From positions 1-41,354 of the forward strand of contig JANLTP010000008.1 of NCBI GenBank assembly GCA_031363055.1: a stretch of DNA of 41,354 nucleotides. The letters run 5' to 3'. The notes beneath the pieces were generated by a model. That model was not told where the DNA came from, searched no databases, and was given only the letters and a program-made list of their open reading frames with translations. Position 1 is the first letter of the stretch; every line of letters starts with the position of its first letter. The position numbers and the translations under genes are program-made. This DNA comes from JANLTP01 sp031363055 (lineage in GTDB: Bacteria; Pseudomonadota; Gammaproteobacteria; Burkholderiales; Burkholderiaceae_E). Positions 40,434 to 41,354 of the stretch are shown here, in pieces.

Positions 40434-40877
40434 TTACGGCGGTCCAAGGATCGTTAGCCGGGGGAAGTAGCTCGTATAGCCAGCCCGATCGCTCGTAAGA
40501 ATGCTCAGATTTGCGACCGCCGCATGTGCGCCAATATAAAAGTCTGACATCGGTAACAGCTTCGATCCGCCACGGCGGCGATACAGTGCAAACGCCTTGG
40601 CGGCTAGCGCCGCACAAGTCCAGGGTAGCGGGCTTCGCAGGGTGTCGTAAACGTCCAGCATCGCGTTCAGGGCGTTGACATCAGGCCCCGGCACCAGCAA
40701 CTCGGTATAGATGATCAGGTTTACGTGTAGGGGAGACCTTTCGCTGGACGACTGAAGCTGTGTTACTGCCCACTCATGTTGCTTACTGGCCTTGTCGATG
40801 CAGTTGACCCAGACATTCGTGTCGACCAGCACACCGGCGCTGCCGTCATAGTCGAGTAGGTTAGTCTGAAACGTCAC
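40434..40877 (-). CDS. vapC: PIN-domain toxin VapC-like ribonuclease
   Basis: A PIN-domain protein with the acidic residues expected: Asp19 in VLVDTNVWVN, Glu in IIYTELLVPG, Asp in MSDFYIGAHAAV and Asp in ILTSDRAGY. VapC toxins are Mg-dependent endoribonucleases that cut tRNA or rRNA when not held by VapB. The start is taken as a GTG at 40877, one base after the antitoxin stop; a GTG at 40832 (MLVDTNVW) is a plausible alternative with a more usual VapC N-terminus. The frame upstream to 40955 overlaps vapB and is not used. Confidence 0.88.
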   Translation of the reverse strand: MTFQTNLLDYDGSAGVLVDTNVWVNCIDKASKQHEWAVTQLQSSSERSPLHVNLIIYTELLVPGPDVNALNAMLDVYDTLRSPLPWTCAALAAKAFALYRRRGGSKLLPMSDFYIGAHAAVANLSILTSDRAGYTSYFPRLTILGPP

Positions 40878-40878
40878 A

Positions 40879-41166
40879 CTAGCGAGCGCCACGTTTTGAT
40901 TTGATCGGCACGCCATCGCTACCGCGAAGAAATTGCATGATCTCGTCGGCGCCAAGTTGCTTGAATTCAGGGTTCAGAGTGGCACGTACGCGAGCCGCTG
41001 CGGCGCGCAATTTCGCCCGCCTGTCGTTGTTGACGCCGGTGGCGATTGGCGTAATCACGATCTTGCTGCCTTCCAAGCTGAACGACACTTCGCTGCCCGG
41101 CGCGACGCCTGCCGCAGTGCGAATATGCTTGGGGATCGTGACCTGACCTTTTTCGGTGACAAACAT
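40879..41166 (-). CDS. vapB: AbrB-type antitoxin VapB
   Basis: A 95-residue protein beginning MFVTEKGQVTIPKHIRTAAGVAPG, the SpoVT/AbrB swapped-hairpin DNA-binding motif, followed by EVSFSLEGSKIVITP. The C-terminal half (helical, RAKLRAAAARVRATL to FLRGSDG) should wrap the toxin. It both neutralises VapC and represses the operon by binding its own promoter. AAGG precedes the ATG at 41166. The toxin gene follows after one base. The antitoxin-then-toxin order is standard for vapBC. Confidence 0.9.
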   Translation of the reverse strand: MFVTEKGQVTIPKHIRTAAGVAPGSEVSFSLEGSKIVITPIATGVNNDRRAKLRAAAARVRATLNPEFKQLGADEIMQFLRGSDGVPIKSKRGAR

Positions 41167-41185
41167 AGTCGGATGCCTTTAACTT

Positions 41186-41234
41186 GGTAAGAATCAGAAG
41201 TAGGAATATTACCATCGCCACCATTACAGGTGAA
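41186..41234 (-). promoter_or_regulatory. vapBC promoter with overlapping inverted repeat
   Basis: On the minus strand, TTCACC (41229-41234) and TAATAT (41206-41211) stand 17 bp apart as -35 and -10. A 28-bp inverted repeat at 41186-41213 (arms GGTAATATTC and GATTCTTACC, 8 of 10 paired) overlaps the -10, as expected for an autoregulatory VapB operator. Confidence 0.55.
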
Positions 41235-41262
41235 CTGACTGGTTACGCCCGATGGTGCCCAT

Positions 41263-41354
41263 GTTGACCCGAAATTTGTTGGCGCCGACTGAATTTTGAC
41301 CACCTGTGCCGATTCAATTTTGACCAGGGGTTTGTAGCCCTTCGCGATGCGTCG
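41263..41354. mobile_element. Probable terminus of an IS21-family element (partial)
   Basis: GCCGACTGAATTTTGACCA (41284-41302) and GCCGATTCAATTTTGACCA (41308-41326) are direct repeats 24 bp apart, differing at two positions. Preceding them, TGTTGACCCG (41263) could be the terminal TG end. Multiple terminal repeats with a TTTTGACCA core are typical of IS21-like ends (from memory). No transposase is visible before the window ends. Confidence 0.5.

Overview
The window reads as chromosomal DNA of a high-GC betaproteobacterium, probably of the Burkholderiales. This is inferred from codon use, the density of CoA-dependent catabolic genes, the two LIV-type (HAAT) ABC transporters and the style of the proteins; no rRNA or tRNA gene is present to fix the taxonomy. 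Nearly every base from 663 to about 36540 belongs to tightly packed metabolic genes. The right end (about 36.5-41.35 kb) is looser and more accessory.

Layout. 1-586 (-): start of a Tat-exported protein resembling gluconate 2-dehydrogenase subunit 3, cut by the window edge. 663-1058 (-): glyoxalase I. 1441-8401 (+): HAAT operon A, in the order ATPase, acyl-CoA synthetase, two permeases, binding protein, second ATPase. 8479-10426: a divergent pair of dehydrogenases (3-hydroxyisobutyrate type and SDR). 10464-13075 (-): acyl-CoA dehydrogenase, APH-like phosphotransferase and DUF6285 protein, an operon with overlapping or closely spaced genes. 13247-18051 (+): HAAT operon B (binding protein, two ATPases, two permeases), followed by a DUF481 outer-membrane protein. 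18896-20774: an unrecognised conserved protein divergent from a quinone oxidoreductase. 20823-24484 (+): a MacAB-like tripartite exporter with an unusual adaptor, then an MMPL/RND-type exporter (24516-26876). 26889-28528 (-): a two-gene operon of a TIM-barrel protein and a methyltransferase. 28714-34029: PaaG-like isomerase, nitronate monooxygenase-like flavoprotein, Ldh2-type dehydrogenase, SDR and a pyridine nucleotide-disulfide oxidoreductase. 34045-36540: a peptidoglycan-binding-like protein and the RNA helicase RhlE. 36695-41354: an AAA/DUF4143 ATPase, an O-methyltransferase, a membrane-anchored lipase-like hydrolase, a small membrane protein, a VapBC module and what looks like the edge of an IS21-type element.

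How the genes work together (inference). The two transporters import hydrophobic carboxylates or amino acids. The acyl-CoA synthetase inside operon A, the acyl-CoA dehydrogenase, the PaaG-like isomerase, and the hydroxyacid and SDR dehydrogenases could activate and oxidise the imported acids. The substrates cannot be read from sequence.

The most distinctive signal is not a gene. At least ten places carry degenerate short tandem duplications (9-19 bp units, 2-9 copies), and many lie on gene boundaries: units containing a stop codon, a start codon or a Shine-Dalgarno site are copied next to themselves. One 9-bp array lies in frame inside a signal peptide, and a 12-bp array of about seven units fills a divergent promoter region.
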